Assembly (NCBI GenBank): GCA_015069185.1
Contig: SVJB01000011.1
Coordinates: 1 to 56,715, forward strand
Source of the DNA: Oscillospiraceae bacterium
GTDB lineage: Bacteria > Bacillota > Clostridia > UBA1212 > UBA1255
Direction: 5' to 3'
DNA length: 56,715 nucleotides
Shown piece after piece: positions 27,714 through 36,264 of this stretch. The notes under the pieces are model-generated. The model was not told the DNA's origin, searched no databases, and was given only the letters and a program-made list of their open reading frames with translations. The position numbers were made by a program, and so were the translations under genes. Every line of letters begins with the position of its first letter. Within the stretch, counting starts at the first letter, position 1.

Positions 27714-28799
27714 TTATCTACTCCTTATACTGTTGTATAACTGACCTGCAACAGGGGCAGGTCCCTCCGTCATTATCATTTCTGTAACAGGCAATACGAC
27801 ATAATCATTAGCCTCAAGATAATCTAATAAAACCGCAACAGCATCTTTTGTTGCCGGGTGAATATCATGGAAAAGTATAATAGCTCCGTGTTTGAGACTG
27901 TTAACTACTGATTTATGATTCGCTCCATCATACACGAATCCTGTGAAAATCAACTCATTAATCAATATTGATTTGGCTTCATCCTGTGAAATATTATGCT
28001 CTGTAGCATAATTCTTTATGTTCTTTGTACTAATATGAGCCCAGTCAAGGGAGTCAATGTTCCAAGTAACAACAGTCATACCGCAATTGTCGCGAATCTC
28101 CTGATTGTAGCTACCATATGGTGGTCTGAGCAAAGTAGGTCTCTTGCCTGTAGCTTCCTCTACGATATCATTAAGCATATTGACTTCATTCTGCATTGTC
28201 TCTATGCTGATTTTCTTAAGATTGAAATGACTCATAGTGTGGTTCGCAATCTCGTGACCTTCATCATGAGCACGTTTTAAGACAGCTGCAGCTGATTTGC
28301 TGATGGTATAACTGCTATAATTTTCTTTGTCATAATCCTTTACAATCATATCTCCCACAACGAAAAATGTAGCTCTGACATTCTTTGACTGTAATAAATC
28401 CAATAAAGGCGGAGTCAGAGAATTTGACGGGCCATCGTCAAATGTAAGAGATATAATTTTCTTGCCTGCATAGGCCGGATTAGATGAAGTGGCACCAATA
28501 GGTGTCTTATTAGGAGTAGCCTCCGGAGTAGGCGTAGGAGTCTCAGTAGGACTCAACGTTGGAGTGGGTGTTATCTCCGGGGTAGGTGTGATTTCCATCG
28601 TAGGAGACGGAGTAATCTGCGCCTCCTCAGTAGGAGTCACGACAGGAATCTCCGGAGTAGGACTGCTCACTGCAGTCACAATCGGAGTACTTGTACCAGG
28701 CTCTTTCGAGCCTGATACATCACATGATATTACAAATAATGCCAATGCACAAATAAGTGCTATTATTAAACTTATTACAATAACCTTGTTCTTAGCCAT
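27714..28799 (-). CDS. Polysaccharide deacetylase lipoprotein (NodB family)
   Basis: The 361-residue protein has a lipoprotein-like signal (VISC, Cys about 26), a long TPTPE-type linker (about 35-100) and an intact NodB domain: 'ISLTFDDGPSN' (catalytic base and metal Asp), 'GHEIANHTMSHFN' (metal His residues), 'RPPYGSYNQ' and a C-terminal 'ILFHDIHP'. It likely removes acetyl groups from peptidoglycan or another N-acetylated glycan at the cell surface. It contrasts with the degenerate copy at 651-1577. It lies 30 bases after upp and is probably part of the same transcript. Confidence 0.9.
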   Translation of the reverse strand: MAKNKVIVISLIIALICALALFVISCDVSGSKEPGTSTPIVTAVSSPTPEIPVVTPTEEAQITPSPTMEITPTPEITPTPTLSPTETPTPTPEATPNKTPIGATSSNPAYAGKKIISLTFDDGPSNSLTPPLLDLLQSKNVRATFFVVGDMIVKDYDKENYSSYTISKSAAAVLKRAHDEGHEIANHTMSHFNLKKISIETMQNEVNMLNDIVEEATGKRPTLLRPPYGSYNQEIRDNCGMTVVTWNIDSLDWAHISTKNIKNYATEHNISQDEAKSILINELIFTGFVYDGANHKSVVNSLKHGAIILFHDIHPATKDAVAVLLDYLEANDYVVLPVTEMIMTEGPAPVAGQLYNSIRSR

Positions 28800-28829
28800 T
28801 GATTTTATCTTTTGCCTTCTATCTTTTTA

Positions 28830-29459
28830 TTATTTTGTGCCAAATAAGCGGTCACCTGCATCACCCAGACCGGGTACAATATATGCGTGCGAGTTAAGCT
28901 CTTTATCTACTGCTGCGCAGAAGATGTCAACATCCGGATGATCCTCTACGACTCTGTCAATTCCCTCGGGAGCTGCAATAAGATTCATAAGCTTAATGTC
29001 TTTTGCTCCTCTTTGTTTGATGAATGAGATAGCAGCAGATGCGGATCCGCCTGTGGCCAACATTGGATCCAATACTACTACTGCTCTGTCTGCAACATCC
29101 ACAGGAAGCTTGCAATAATACTCAACAGGCTCTAATGTATCAGGATCTCTATAAAGTCCTATGTGTCCTACTCTTGCAGAAGGAACCAGACTGAGCACTC
29201 CGTCAACCATACCAAGACCGGCTCTCAAAACAGGAACAAAGCAAATATCTTTGCCTGCCAGCATTTTCTCATGTGCGATACCGATAGGAGTCTCCACATC
29301 TACATCTTTAAGCGGTAAATCACGTGTTACTTCGTAGCACATCAGCATCGCAATCTCAGATACCAGTTCTCTGAAATCTTTTGTTGAAGTGTTCTTGTCT
29401 CTCAACATTGCAATCTTGTGCTGAATTAGCGGATGATCATAAATAAGTACTTGTCCCAT
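28830..29459 (-). CDS. upp: Uracil phosphoribosyltransferase
   Basis: The 209-residue enzyme converts uracil and PRPP to UMP in pyrimidine salvage. It carries the PRPP-binding loop '[17 protein letters not shown]' and the uracil-binding C-terminus '[16 protein letters not shown]'. Length and N-terminus are standard. A GAGGAC ribosome site precedes the ATG. It sits between ywlC and the deacetylase gene in a same-strand run. Confidence 0.96.
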   Translation of the reverse strand: MGQVLIYDHPLIQHKIAMLRDKNTSTKDFRELVSEIAMLMCYEVTRDLPLKDVDVETPIGIAHEKMLAGKDICFVPVLRAGLGMVDGVLSLVPSARVGHIGLYRDPDTLEPVEYYCKLPVDVADRAVVVLDPMLATGGSASAAISFIKQRGAKDIKLMNLIAAPEGIDRVVEDHPDVDIFCAAVDKELNSHAYIVPGLGDAGDRLFGTK

Positions 29460-29492
29460 AATTTGTCCTCTTTTCTATATTTATTTTCTAAA

Positions 29493-30575
29493 TTATTCAC
29501 ACTTAATAATCCTGCCGGCAGCGGCTCTGTACAGTCTGTTCATGACTGCATCTCCCACGCCTGTCTGCGGCAACATCTCTGCATATATAACATCTACGCC
29601 TGCCTCGTCAAAACGTCTCAGACTTGTAAAAAGGTTAGCCGCGTGTTCCATACTGTTATCACGTCTGCCTACAGATTGTACGATGTCAGCTCCTCTATAA
29701 TAACTCCTGTTTTCGTCAGTTGCAAGCACCCCGACGGAAAGTTTTTTATTTTTTTCAAGAATTATTTTTTTATTGATGGCGTCTACCATTTTTTCACAGT
29801 TATCAGCGTCAAAAATATATAGCGGGGCCAAAGGTGCATAGTGTTTGTATTTGAGTCCCGGAGACTTGGGAACCTCTGAAGTATCAATACCGTGAGCCAG
29901 ATGCCAATCCTGTTCCATAGCTCCTTGTATGACACTATTTACATCGTCCAGGGTAACTGCACCAGGTCTTAGAATGTTAAGGGGATTACCTGTTATGTCA
30001 AGTACAGTAGACTCTACGCCCACATCTGAATCGCCGCCGTCAATTATAATGTCAACGCGGCCCATCATGTCTTCCCTGACGTGTTCAAAACAAGTGGGGC
30101 TGGGCTTCCCTGATAGATTTGCGCTTGGAGCTGCGATGGGCACACCGGATGCCTTTATAAGAGCACGTGCGATTGGATGGCGAGGCAGTCTGACACCTAC
30201 TGTATTGAGCCCGCCTGACACACAGTCCGGAATTATAGACGTTTTGGGGGCAATCATCGTAAGAGGACCCGGCCAGAAACGGTCTGCCAGCGTTGTCATA
30301 ATGCCGTTTTGCAGAAAATCTTCCTGTACAATCAGTTCCAGCATATCATAATCGCTGATATGTACTATAAGCGGATTGTCTGACGGGCGACCCTTTGCTT
30401 TGAAAATATTGGCAACAGCCTGCTTGTCATACGCATTTGCGCCCAGTCCGTATACCGTCTCAGTAGGCATACAAACAAGTCCGCCCTCTTTTATAACCAT
30501 GGCGCACTCTCGAAGCGCCTCCTGCGCGGCTTCGTCAATATTATTTGGATCTATTTTGAATATTCTTGTGTTCAT
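29493..30575 (-). CDS. ywlC: L-threonylcarbamoyladenylate synthase (Sua5/YwlC type)
   Basis: The 360-residue protein is a two-domain Sua5. The N-terminal YrdC domain carries '[14 protein letters not shown]' and '[13 protein letters not shown]'; the linker has '[11 protein letters not shown]', the Sua5 motif; the C-terminal Rossmann-like domain follows. It makes threonylcarbamoyl-AMP for the t6A37 modification of ANN-decoding tRNAs. It overlaps prfA by 4 bases (ATGA), a usual clostridial arrangement, so both are translation genes in one operon. Confidence 0.95.
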   Translation of the reverse strand: MNTRIFKIDPNNIDEAAQEALRECAMVIKEGGLVCMPTETVYGLGANAYDKQAVANIFKAKGRPSDNPLIVHISDYDMLELIVQEDFLQNGIMTTLADRFWPGPLTMIAPKTSIIPDCVSGGLNTVGVRLPRHPIARALIKASGVPIAAPSANLSGKPSPTCFEHVREDMMGRVDIIIDGGDSDVGVESTVLDITGNPLNILRPGAVTLDDVNSVIQGAMEQDWHLAHGIDTSEVPKSPGLKYKHYAPLAPLYIFDADNCEKMVDAINKKIILEKNKKLSVGVLATDENRSYYRGADIVQSVGRRDNSMEHAANLFTSLRRFDEAGVDVIYAEMLPQTGVGDAVMNRLYRAAAGRIIKCE

Positions 30576-31642
30576 TCTTCAGTTACACTCAATTTTGCAG
30601 ATTCGTCACTGGTAATGAGGGCGTCGATTACTTCCTCCAGATCACCGTTGAGAATCATCTCAAGCTTATATAGCGTCAGGTCTATGCGGTGGTCTGTAAC
30701 ACGGTTCTGTGTATAGTTGTACGTTCTGATACGTTCGCTGCGATCTCCTGTACCCACCTGGCTCTTACGAGTCTGAGCCACCTCACTGTCCTGTTCATTC
30801 TTGTATTTTTCATACAGTTTAGACCTGAGCACCTTGAAGGCCTGCTCTTTATTCTTCAGCTGTGATTTCTCATCCTGGCATGTAACAACAATGCCTGTAG
30901 GCTTGTGTGTGAGACGAATTGCAGATTCTGTTTTGTTGATATGTTGTCCGCCGGCACCGCTGGACCTGAATGTATCAACCTCTACATCGTTCATGTTAAG
31001 CTCTACCTCAACTTCATCTACCTCCGGTAGTACCGCAACTGTGGCTGTGGATGTATGAATCCTGCCACCTGTCTCTGTGGCAGGTACTCTCTGTACGCGG
31101 TGTACGCCGCTCTCAAATTTAAGTCTGCTGTACGCACCGCGTCCGTTTATTGTGAAAACAATTTCCTTGATACCACCAATGCCGGTGTCGCTGATGTCAA
31201 CTATCTCAACGCTCCATCTGTGGCGTTCTGCATACATGGAATACATTCTGAAAAGTACAGCTGCAAAGAGTGCTGCCTCTTCTCCGCCTGCGCCTGCTCT
31301 GATCTCAAAGATAACGTTCTTGTTGTCATTGGGGTCCTTGGGCATGAGAAGCTTCTTGAGTGATATCTCCAGCTGCTCCATTCTCATACCGGCTTCTTCG
31401 AATTCTTCTTTTACTAAAGCCTTGAAGTCTTCATCAAGATTAGTGCCCAATAGCTCTCTTGCCTCATTGCGAGCCTGTAGGGCATTCTTGTATTCACGGT
31501 ATTTCTCAACTATCTCAGCAATCTCTGCATGTTCTGTAGCAATTTTCTTGTACGCTTCTGCATCACTCAACACTTCGGGCTGGGTAAGACGCTGAGTTAA
31601 TTCCTCGTATTTATTTTCAACAGCTTTTAATTTGTTAAACAT
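30572..31642 (-). CDS. prfA: Peptide chain release factor 1
   Basis: The 356-residue protein has the tripeptide anticodon PAT in '[13 protein letters not shown]' (RF1-specific reading of UAA and UAG) and the hydrolysis motif '[14 protein letters not shown]'. Length is normal. It ends translation by hydrolysing peptidyl-tRNA. No prmC methyltransferase gene follows directly; ywlC takes its place. It lies 25 bases after recR. Confidence 0.97.
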   Translation of the reverse strand: MFNKLKAVENKYEELTQRLTQPEVLSDAEAYKKIATEHAEIAEIVEKYREYKNALQARNEARELLGTNLDEDFKALVKEEFEEAGMRMEQLEISLKKLLMPKDPNDNKNVIFEIRAGAGGEEAALFAAVLFRMYSMYAERHRWSVEIVDISDTGIGGIKEIVFTINGRGAYSRLKFESGVHRVQRVPATETGGRIHTSTATVAVLPEVDEVEVELNMNDVEVDTFRSSGAGGQHINKTESAIRLTHKPTGIVVTCQDEKSQLKNKEQAFKVLRSKLYEKYKNEQDSEVAQTRKSQVGTGDRSERIRTYNYTQNRVTDHRIDLTLYKLEMILNGDLEEVIDALITSDESAKLSVTEE

Positions 31643-31667
31643 CTATAATAGATTTCCTTCCGGTATG

Positions 31668-32264
31668 TCAGATTTCTCTTCTGTTTTGAAGCGCTCTTGC
31701 TAATGTTACATCATCAGCATATTCTAATTCTCCACCTACAGGCAGACCATGGGCGATACGGCTTACCTTGACACCAAGAGGCCGAAGCAGCCTTGATATA
31801 TACATGGCGGTAGCCTCTCCCTCTACGTTGGGGTTGGTGGCTACAATCACCTCTGTAATATCGGGTGTTATCCTTGCCAGCAATTCCTTAATCTTAAGAT
31901 CGTCAGGACCTACACCATTGATAGGAGATATAACACCATGGAGTACATGATAATATCCTTTGAATTCTCTTGCCCTTTCCATCGCCATCACATCACGAGG
32001 ATCCTGAACAACGCATATCTTGTCCTGTTCGCGAGACGTGTTTGCACATATATCGCAGATATCCTTGTCCGACATATTCTGACATTTGGAGCAAAGCTTA
32101 ATGCTCTTGCGGCTCTCTAGCAGAGCTCTGGCAAATTCCTCCACCTCTGCTTCTGGTCTGTTCAGAATATAAAACGCCAATCTTTGTGCTGATTTGTGTC
32201 CTATGCTGGGCAGTTTCTCAAACTGCTCTATTAATTTTGTAACAGATGCTCCGTAAATACCCAT
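31668..32264 (-). CDS. recR: Recombination mediator RecR
   Basis: The 198-residue protein has an N-terminal helix-hairpin-helix '[14 protein letters not shown]', a four-cysteine zinc finger ('[16 protein letters not shown]'), and a Toprim domain with '[14 protein letters not shown]'. It loads RecA with RecO and RecF. It lies 21 bases after ybaB, the standard ybaB-recR pair; the usual upstream dnaX is not present here. Confidence 0.96.
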   Translation of the reverse strand: MGIYGASVTKLIEQFEKLPSIGHKSAQRLAFYILNRPEAEVEEFARALLESRKSIKLCSKCQNMSDKDICDICANTSREQDKICVVQDPRDVMAMERAREFKGYYHVLHGVISPINGVGPDDLKIKELLARITPDITEVIVATNPNVEGEATAMYISRLLRPLGVKVSRIAHGLPVGGELEYADDVTLARALQNRREI

Positions 32265-32285
32265 TCGGTGTACTCCTCCAGATGA

Positions 32286-32627
32286 TTACAGGCCTACTGT
32301 GTATTTTGACATAACTTCCTGTGTTTTATTATCGATAGCTTCGCTTGTTTCATTTATTGCGCTGATAATAAGGTCCTGGAGCATCTCAATATCCTCCGGA
32401 TCAACAACCTCAGGCTTAATATCAAGAGCTGTAATCTTCTTATCGCCTGTCATTGTTACTCTTACTGCGCCACCGCCGGATGTACCCTCAAAGCTTTCCT
32501 CTGACAGAGCCGCCTGCTCCTTTTCCATCTCACGCTGCATAGCCTGCGCCTGCTGCATCATTTTCTGCATGTTAGGTGCGCCGGCATTCCTACTGCTACT
32601 AAAGCCACCTCTGAATCCTTTTGCCAT
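32286..32627 (-). CDS. ybaB: YbaB/EbfC nucleoid-associated protein
   Basis: The 113-residue DNA-binding protein has the conserved core 'MQKMMQQAQAMQREMEKEQ' and 'DLIISAINETSEAIDNKTQE'. The Gly/Ser-rich N-terminus is slightly extended. It leads a housekeeping run (ybaB-recR-prfA-ywlC-upp-deacetylase-yhaO-yhaN). A GTGAGGTTG ribosome site and the promoter at 32654-32682 lie upstream. Confidence 0.93.
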   Translation of the reverse strand: MAKGFRGGFSSSRNAGAPNMQKMMQQAQAMQREMEKEQAALSEESFEGTSGGGAVRVTMTGDKKITALDIKPEVVDPEDIEMLQDLIISAINETSEAIDNKTQEVMSKYTVGL

Positions 32628-32653
32628 AAAAACAACCTCACTTTCAACTTTTA

Positions 32654-32694
32654 ATTATACTGTATTTTAGTGTTTGCTTCAAGCAATAAAATAC
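32654..32694 (-). promoter_or_regulatory. ybaB promoter with nested inverted repeat over the -35
   Basis: Minus-strand TTGAAG (32677-32682) and TATAAT (32654-32659) lie 17 bases apart. A nested dyad covers the -35: outer arms at 32662-32669 and 32687-32694 (GTATTTTA / TAAAATAC) and inner arms TTGCTT / AAGCAA at 32674-32686. This looks like an operator. Confidence 0.68.
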
Positions 32695-32702
32695 TGCTTC
32701 CG

Positions 32703-32828
32703 GTGGCAGGTTAGTGGGCGCGGGGGGCGGGATGACGGGCAGTCCATAGAAAAGAGAACAATTTTTTCGGACTTTTTTTATTGTTCAGTATGTTGAACAA
32801 GAATTTTGATAAAAACGTAACCTGCCAC
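32703..32828. repeat. Structured intergenic element: GC-rich patch and first palindrome, enclosed by 10-bp inverted repeat
   Basis: The only gene-free stretch over 300 bases is 32628-33044. Within it GTGGCAGGTT (32703-32712) is matched by AACCTGCCAC (32819-32828). Between them lie a G-rich patch (about 32713-32741), two T-tracts, and the 18-bp palindrome TGTTCAGTATGTTGAACA (32782-32799). The layout resembles that left of the XRE gene at 46.2 kb. I see no open frame or tRNA. Confidence 0.5.
32782..32799. repeat. 18-bp palindrome, copy 1 (T-tract on left)
   Basis: TGTTCAGTATGTTGAACA fits the consensus TGTTCAnTATrTTGAACA shared by four sites in the window. It is preceded by a TTTTTTTA tract and an upstream A-tract/T-tract pair as in the other copies. 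Confidence 0.75.
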
Positions 32829-32909
32829 AATTCAAGTGCTCTACTTCATATCTTTTCACGGTGAAAATGTTTAAAATGTGATATTTGCGTCAGCACAGAG
32901 ACAAAAGGG

Positions 32910-32927
32910 TGTTCAGTATATTGAACA
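32910..32927. repeat. 18-bp palindrome, copy 2 (T-tract on right, inverted)
   Basis: TGTTCAGTATATTGAACA is followed by TTAAAAAAAA; read on the minus strand it has the same T-tract-plus-palindrome order as copy 1. It forms an inverted pair with copy 1, 128 bases apart start to start. Confidence 0.75.
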
Positions 32928-32984
32928 TTAAAAAAAACGACAAAAAAACTCTTTTGCTTTTCACAGGCATAGAAATACTCGCAA

Positions 32985-33019
32985 GAAAAATGCCCACCTT
33001 AAATTAATAAGGCAGGCAT
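32985..33019 (-). terminator. Rho-independent terminator of the GCG-signal surface protein
   Basis: Minus-strand ATGCCTGCCTT pairs with AAGGTGGGCAT (11 bp with two G-U, 8-base loop), followed by TTTTTCTT. It lies 26 bases after the stop at 33045. Confidence 0.85.
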
Positions 33020-33044
33020 TTAAAAGCAATTTAATATAGTTTAA

Positions 33045-33896
33045 TTATTTTCTCTTCTTGATGATAATAGCTACGCCAAGAATCAACATTACTTGCGCAA
33101 CAGCAGAAGATGAGCCACAGCCGCCCTTCTCGTCATCTGTTGTAGGAGCCTGTGTTGCTGTACCGGGGGCCTGTGTTGCTGTACTGGGGGCCTGTGTTGC
33201 AGGTGCATCTGTAGGCGCCTGAGGAGCATCTGTTACCGCAGGAGCATCTGTAGGTACTTCTGTGCTAGGTGGTGTTGCGATAGGTTCCTCTGTCGCTTCA
33301 GGTGCGCCATCGTCAATTGTAAATACCAGGTTAGCAACACGTGTCTTCATATTCTTAGTACCACCATGACCATGATCCAAGTAGAAATATAGGGGGCCGT
33401 TATATGTGGGATCAAGTATCTCAAGATCAACTGAAACAACATCCTTGAAACCACCAATATCTGTAGGCTCAGCAATAACAGAAGCAACCGGCTCAAAAGT
33501 TACAGAACCGTCATCGCCAACAACTTTCTTTGCCAAAGCAAGCAAAGTAGGAGCGAAACCTTCTGCAGTATAATCAGCTGCAGCCTTTTCCATTGAATAA
33601 TCAAGAGAAATACTCTTTACCATTGACATATCACAGTCACCAAAAAAGAAGTATGCATCCTTATTTGTTGCCCATCCTGTTATAAGCCATTTATAACCAC
33701 CACTATCATTGCAACGACAGTTGTCTACCTCTACACCAGCATCTCCGGTACCGGACAAAGAAGCATCTGTGCCACCATAAACAAGGCCAAAATCTTCCCA
33801 ATCATACTCAATATTTTTTATTGCTGCCATAGAAGGAATCATAAAGCTTGCTGTTATACATATAACAAGAATCAATGAAATAATAATTTTTTTCAT
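33045..33896 (-). CDS. Secreted beta-sandwich surface protein with GCGSSS membrane signal (paralog 1)
   Basis: The 283-residue protein has a signal peptide (about 1-24) and a beta-sandwich domain (about 28-195) that shares 'W..D...FGD.DMS.VKSIS.DY' spacing with the next gene's product, so the two are paralogs. A Thr/Pro/Ala stalk follows (about 200-252, TDAPA/TQAP repeats), then a C-terminal GGCGSSSA, hydrophobic stretch and KKRK. The globular domain may bind glycan. The C-terminus nearly matches that of the product at 34019 and resembles the phosphatase at 1630. Function is unknown. AAAGGGG is the ribosome site. Confidence 0.78.
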   Translation of the reverse strand: MKKIIISLILVICITASFMIPSMAAIKNIEYDWEDFGLVYGGTDASLSGTGDAGVEVDNCRCNDSGGYKWLITGWATNKDAYFFFGDCDMSMVKSISLDYSMEKAAADYTAEGFAPTLLALAKKVVGDDGSVTFEPVASVIAEPTDIGGFKDVVSVDLEILDPTYNGPLYFYLDHGHGGTKNMKTRVANLVFTIDDGAPEATEEPIATPPSTEVPTDAPAVTDAPQAPTDAPATQAPSTATQAPGTATQAPTTDDEKGGCGSSSAVAQVMLILGVAIIIKKRK

Positions 33897-33931
33897 TTTT
33901 TTAACCCCTTTGTAATAATTATAATGTTCGT

Positions 33932-33979
33932 ATTATATTCTATATTACTTTGCAAAAACAATCCATAAAATATGCATTT
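33932..33979 (-). promoter_or_regulatory. Promoter and conserved upstream block, paralog 1
   Basis: Minus-strand TTGTTT (33956-33961), an 18-base spacer and TATAAT (33932-33937). Three bases upstream of the -35 is the block AAATGCATATTTTATG (33964-33979). The same block, spacing and promoter recur before the paralog at 34804. Confidence 0.7.
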
Positions 33980-34018
33980 CATATTATATTACTTGCAAAA
34001 ATGCGCAAAACAAAATAT

Positions 34019-34804
34019 TTATTTTTTCCTCTTGATTATCAGAGCAGCTCCAAGAATCAGCATCACTTGAGCAACAGCGGCACTGCCTCCGCAACCACCC
34101 TTTTCAGATGAATCATTTACCATAGGAGCCTCCGGTGCCTTAGTTGTCTCCGGCGCAGTTGTAGTAGCCGGGGCTTGAGTTGTCTCAGGAGCTTGAGTTG
34201 TCTCAGGAGCTTGAGTTGTCACAGGCTCCTGTGTGGGTTCCGGATCAGGAACTTCTCTGACAATACTGAAATTACCGATAAACATACGTCTCACATATGT
34301 AACATAGATATATATCGGTCCTTTATATGTACTATTAATAATTTCCATTGATTGATTCACAGGATCTTTTAATGCACCTGTAGCAACCTCCGGTGTGGCT
34401 TGCGCTATAATCTGAGTACCCTCGGCATCTGCAGTAAGATATACTCTGTTACCCTCAAAACCGGCCGCTCCGTCAGTTACATAGTCAAAAGCGATAGACT
34501 TAACATTACTCATATCGAAATTATCGCCTAAATACAAAGAAGATGGAGCAGATGAACCTTTACCTTCCCAGTCAGAAATAAGCCATAGATATTCCTGATT
34601 ACCCTGATCCCAGTTGCTATATGCACATCTGAAATTTACAACACCATCACCATAATAATTTTCCTCTAATTTTTCTTTGGTGAAAAGAACATTATACTGC
34701 TCCCAATCCCATATCCATTCTGTTTCTTCTGCTGCAAATGAAATACTTGCAAAGCAGGAAAGTATACAAACAACTAAAACAAGAAAAACAATTAGTCTTT
34801 TCAT
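34019..34804 (-). CDS. Secreted beta-sandwich surface protein with GCGGSA membrane signal (paralog 2)
   Basis: I start at the ATG at 34804, because AAAGGAGATAAGGGT precedes it and the signal peptide ('MKRLIVFLVLVVCILSC...') begins there; an ATG 15 codons earlier would bury the signal. The 261-residue product has a beta-sandwich domain related to paralog 1 ('YLWLISDWEG', 'DMSNVKSIAFDYV'), a stalk of near-perfect ETTQAP repeats, then GGCGGSAA, a hydrophobic segment and KRKK. It is probably anchored on the outer face of the membrane. It lies 122 bases upstream of paralog 1 and has its own promoter. Confidence 0.78.
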   Translation of the reverse strand: MKRLIVFLVLVVCILSCFASISFAAEETEWIWDWEQYNVLFTKEKLEENYYGDGVVNFRCAYSNWDQGNQEYLWLISDWEGKGSSAPSSLYLGDNFDMSNVKSIAFDYVTDGAAGFEGNRVYLTADAEGTQIIAQATPEVATGALKDPVNQSMEIINSTYKGPIYIYVTYVRRMFIGNFSIVREVPDPEPTQEPVTTQAPETTQAPETTQAPATTTAPETTKAPEAPMVNDSSEKGGCGGSAAVAQVMLILGAALIIKRKK

Positions 34805-34837
34805 ACCCTTATCTCCTTTTGTTTTTAAGATATGTAT

Positions 34838-34885
34838 ATTATATTCCATACATAATACTAAAAACAGGTCATAAAGTATGCATTT
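34838..34885 (-). promoter_or_regulatory. Promoter and conserved upstream block, paralog 2
   Basis: Minus-strand CTGTTT (34862-34867), an 18-base spacer and TATAAT (34838-34843). The block AAATGCATACTTTATG (34870-34885) sits 3 bases upstream of the -35, with GCAAG just beyond. Both spacings match paralog 1 exactly. Confidence 0.7.
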
Positions 34886-34911
34886 CTTGCAATTTTTTCG
34901 TTTAAATATGC

Positions 34912-34941
34912 AAAAAGCGGATCTCCACAGAGAAAATCCGC
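34912..34941 (-). terminator. Rho-independent terminator after sepF
   Basis: Minus-strand GCGGAT (34936-34941) pairs with ATCCGC (34917-34922); an inner CTC/GAG extends the stem, and TTTTTG follows. It ends the long symporter-to-sepF run. Confidence 0.82.
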
Positions 34942-34975
34942 CTCTTGCAATTAAATTAAAACTATATATTCTTAA

Positions 34976-35554
34976 TTATAACTGAGGAAACTCTACCTCA
35001 GCGTTATTGTCATACTCTGCCTCATTGTATACGTTAATGTCGCATGGAGCAATAACATAAATCAAATCAGAAACTTTCTGGATGTTACAATCAAGAGCGA
35101 AACAACAGCCTGATACAAAATCAAAAATACGTCTGCGGTCAGATGTATTGCTTACATACTCAAGATTGAGAACAACTGTCATGTGAGATCTCAAATTAGA
35201 ACACACCGCCTGGCAGTTATCAAATGATGTAGGATGTGACAAAACAACCTGCAAGCCATTACCGCCGCACATATTAAGTACTTTACTTCCCTTGCTCTGA
35301 TATCTTGTCCTGCTCTGCGTAGAATATGATGTAGCTGTTGACTCTGATGCTCCTGCTGACTTAGAAGACGCATACACAGGCTCTGTGTAATCATCTACAG
35401 GAATCTTGAATTCTTCTATGGAGCTGTCTGACATTATGCTTGCCTCATCTGCATCAGTAAATTCATACGAATCCTCAACCTGTGGCTCCAAAGCTGCATT
35501 ACCCTCTTCGCCAAAACCAATAATGTCCTTAATACGTTTACCCCAATTACTCAT
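34976..35554 (-). CDS. sepF: Cell division protein SepF
   Basis: I start at the ATG at 35554 ('MSNWGKRIKDIIGF'), which has an AGGAGG site 9 bases upstream; an ATG 6 codons earlier contains that site. The 192-residue product has an N-terminal membrane-targeting amphipathic helix, an acidic/Ser-rich linker (about 20-85), and the DUF552 core 'VVLSHPTSFDNCQAVCSNL' with 'RRRIFDFVSGCCFALDC'. SepF anchors FtsZ rings and replaces FtsA in many Gram-positives. The upstream yggS-sepF order is standard. Confidence 0.93.
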   Translation of the reverse strand: MSNWGKRIKDIIGFGEEGNAALEPQVEDSYEFTDADEASIMSDSSIEEFKIPVDDYTEPVYASSKSAGASESTATSYSTQSRTRYQSKGSKVLNMCGGNGLQVVLSHPTSFDNCQAVCSNLRSHMTVVLNLEYVSNTSDRRRIFDFVSGCCFALDCNIQKVSDLIYVIAPCDINVYNEAEYDNNAEVEFPQL

Positions 35555-35604
35555 CTTTAGTATCCTCCTCATCTTTAGTAAATAATAAAATCTTCCGTAT
35601 GTAC

Positions 35605-36264
35605 TTAGTGGAATACGCCTGTACCTACACGTATGATGTTAGCTCCCTCCTGAAGAGCAATCTCAAAATCATGAGTCATACCCATAGATAACATACATAT
35701 ATCTTTATTATGATTATATTCTTGCTTAATGTCAAGATATTTTTTATTTAACTGTGAAAAAATTTTATGAAGTTCACTATCTGTAGCTGCCGCAGGTGCC
35801 ATTGTCATTAAGCCCTGTAGCCTTATACCCGCAAGACCCATCATATATTCGACCATGCGATCAACTTCTTCCATGTAAACACCGGATTTGCTCTCTTCCT
35901 TAGACACATTTACCTGTAATAAGCAAGGCATTTGTTTGCCGGCAGCCACTGCGCACTTACTTATCTCATCTGCCAGACGTGTACTGTCTACAGAATGAAT
36001 CAAGCTGGCCTTGTCTATTATATATTTTACCTTGTTTGTCTGCAGATGACCTATCAGATGCCAAGTAGCGCTATCTCCAATATCACTATACTTCTTCTGC
36101 AATTCCTGTACCCTGTTTTCACCAAAAACAGTCTGGCCGTGTTCCATTGCCACACGTACTTCGTCGCATGTTACCATCTTACTTACAGCAACCAGCGTCA
36201 CCGGACCTGTTGCATTTGCCTTTATTTTATCGTTTATCTCACGTAAATTCGCTTCTATGTTCAT
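35605..36264 (-). CDS. yggS: YggS-family PLP homeostasis protein
   Basis: The 219-residue single-domain alanine racemase-fold protein carries 'LVAVSKMVTCDEVRVAMEHG' (PLP Lys), 'FGENRVQEL', 'WHLIGHLQTNKVKYI' and 'LSMGMTHDFEIALQEG'. Members keep free pyridoxal phosphate low and are not enzymes in the usual sense. It overlaps the HlyD-like gene by 4 bases (ATGA) and precedes sepF, a common division-cluster order. It ends 'IIRVGTGVFH', near the usual 'RIGTxIFG'. Confidence 0.95.
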   Translation of the reverse strand: MNIEANLREINDKIKANATGPVTLVAVSKMVTCDEVRVAMEHGQTVFGENRVQELQKKYSDIGDSATWHLIGHLQTNKVKYIIDKASLIHSVDSTRLADEISKCAVAAGKQMPCLLQVNVSKEESKSGVYMEEVDRMVEYMMGLAGIRLQGLMTMAPAAATDSELHKIFSQLNKKYLDIKQEYNHNKDICMLSMGMTHDFEIALQEGANIIRVGTGVFH

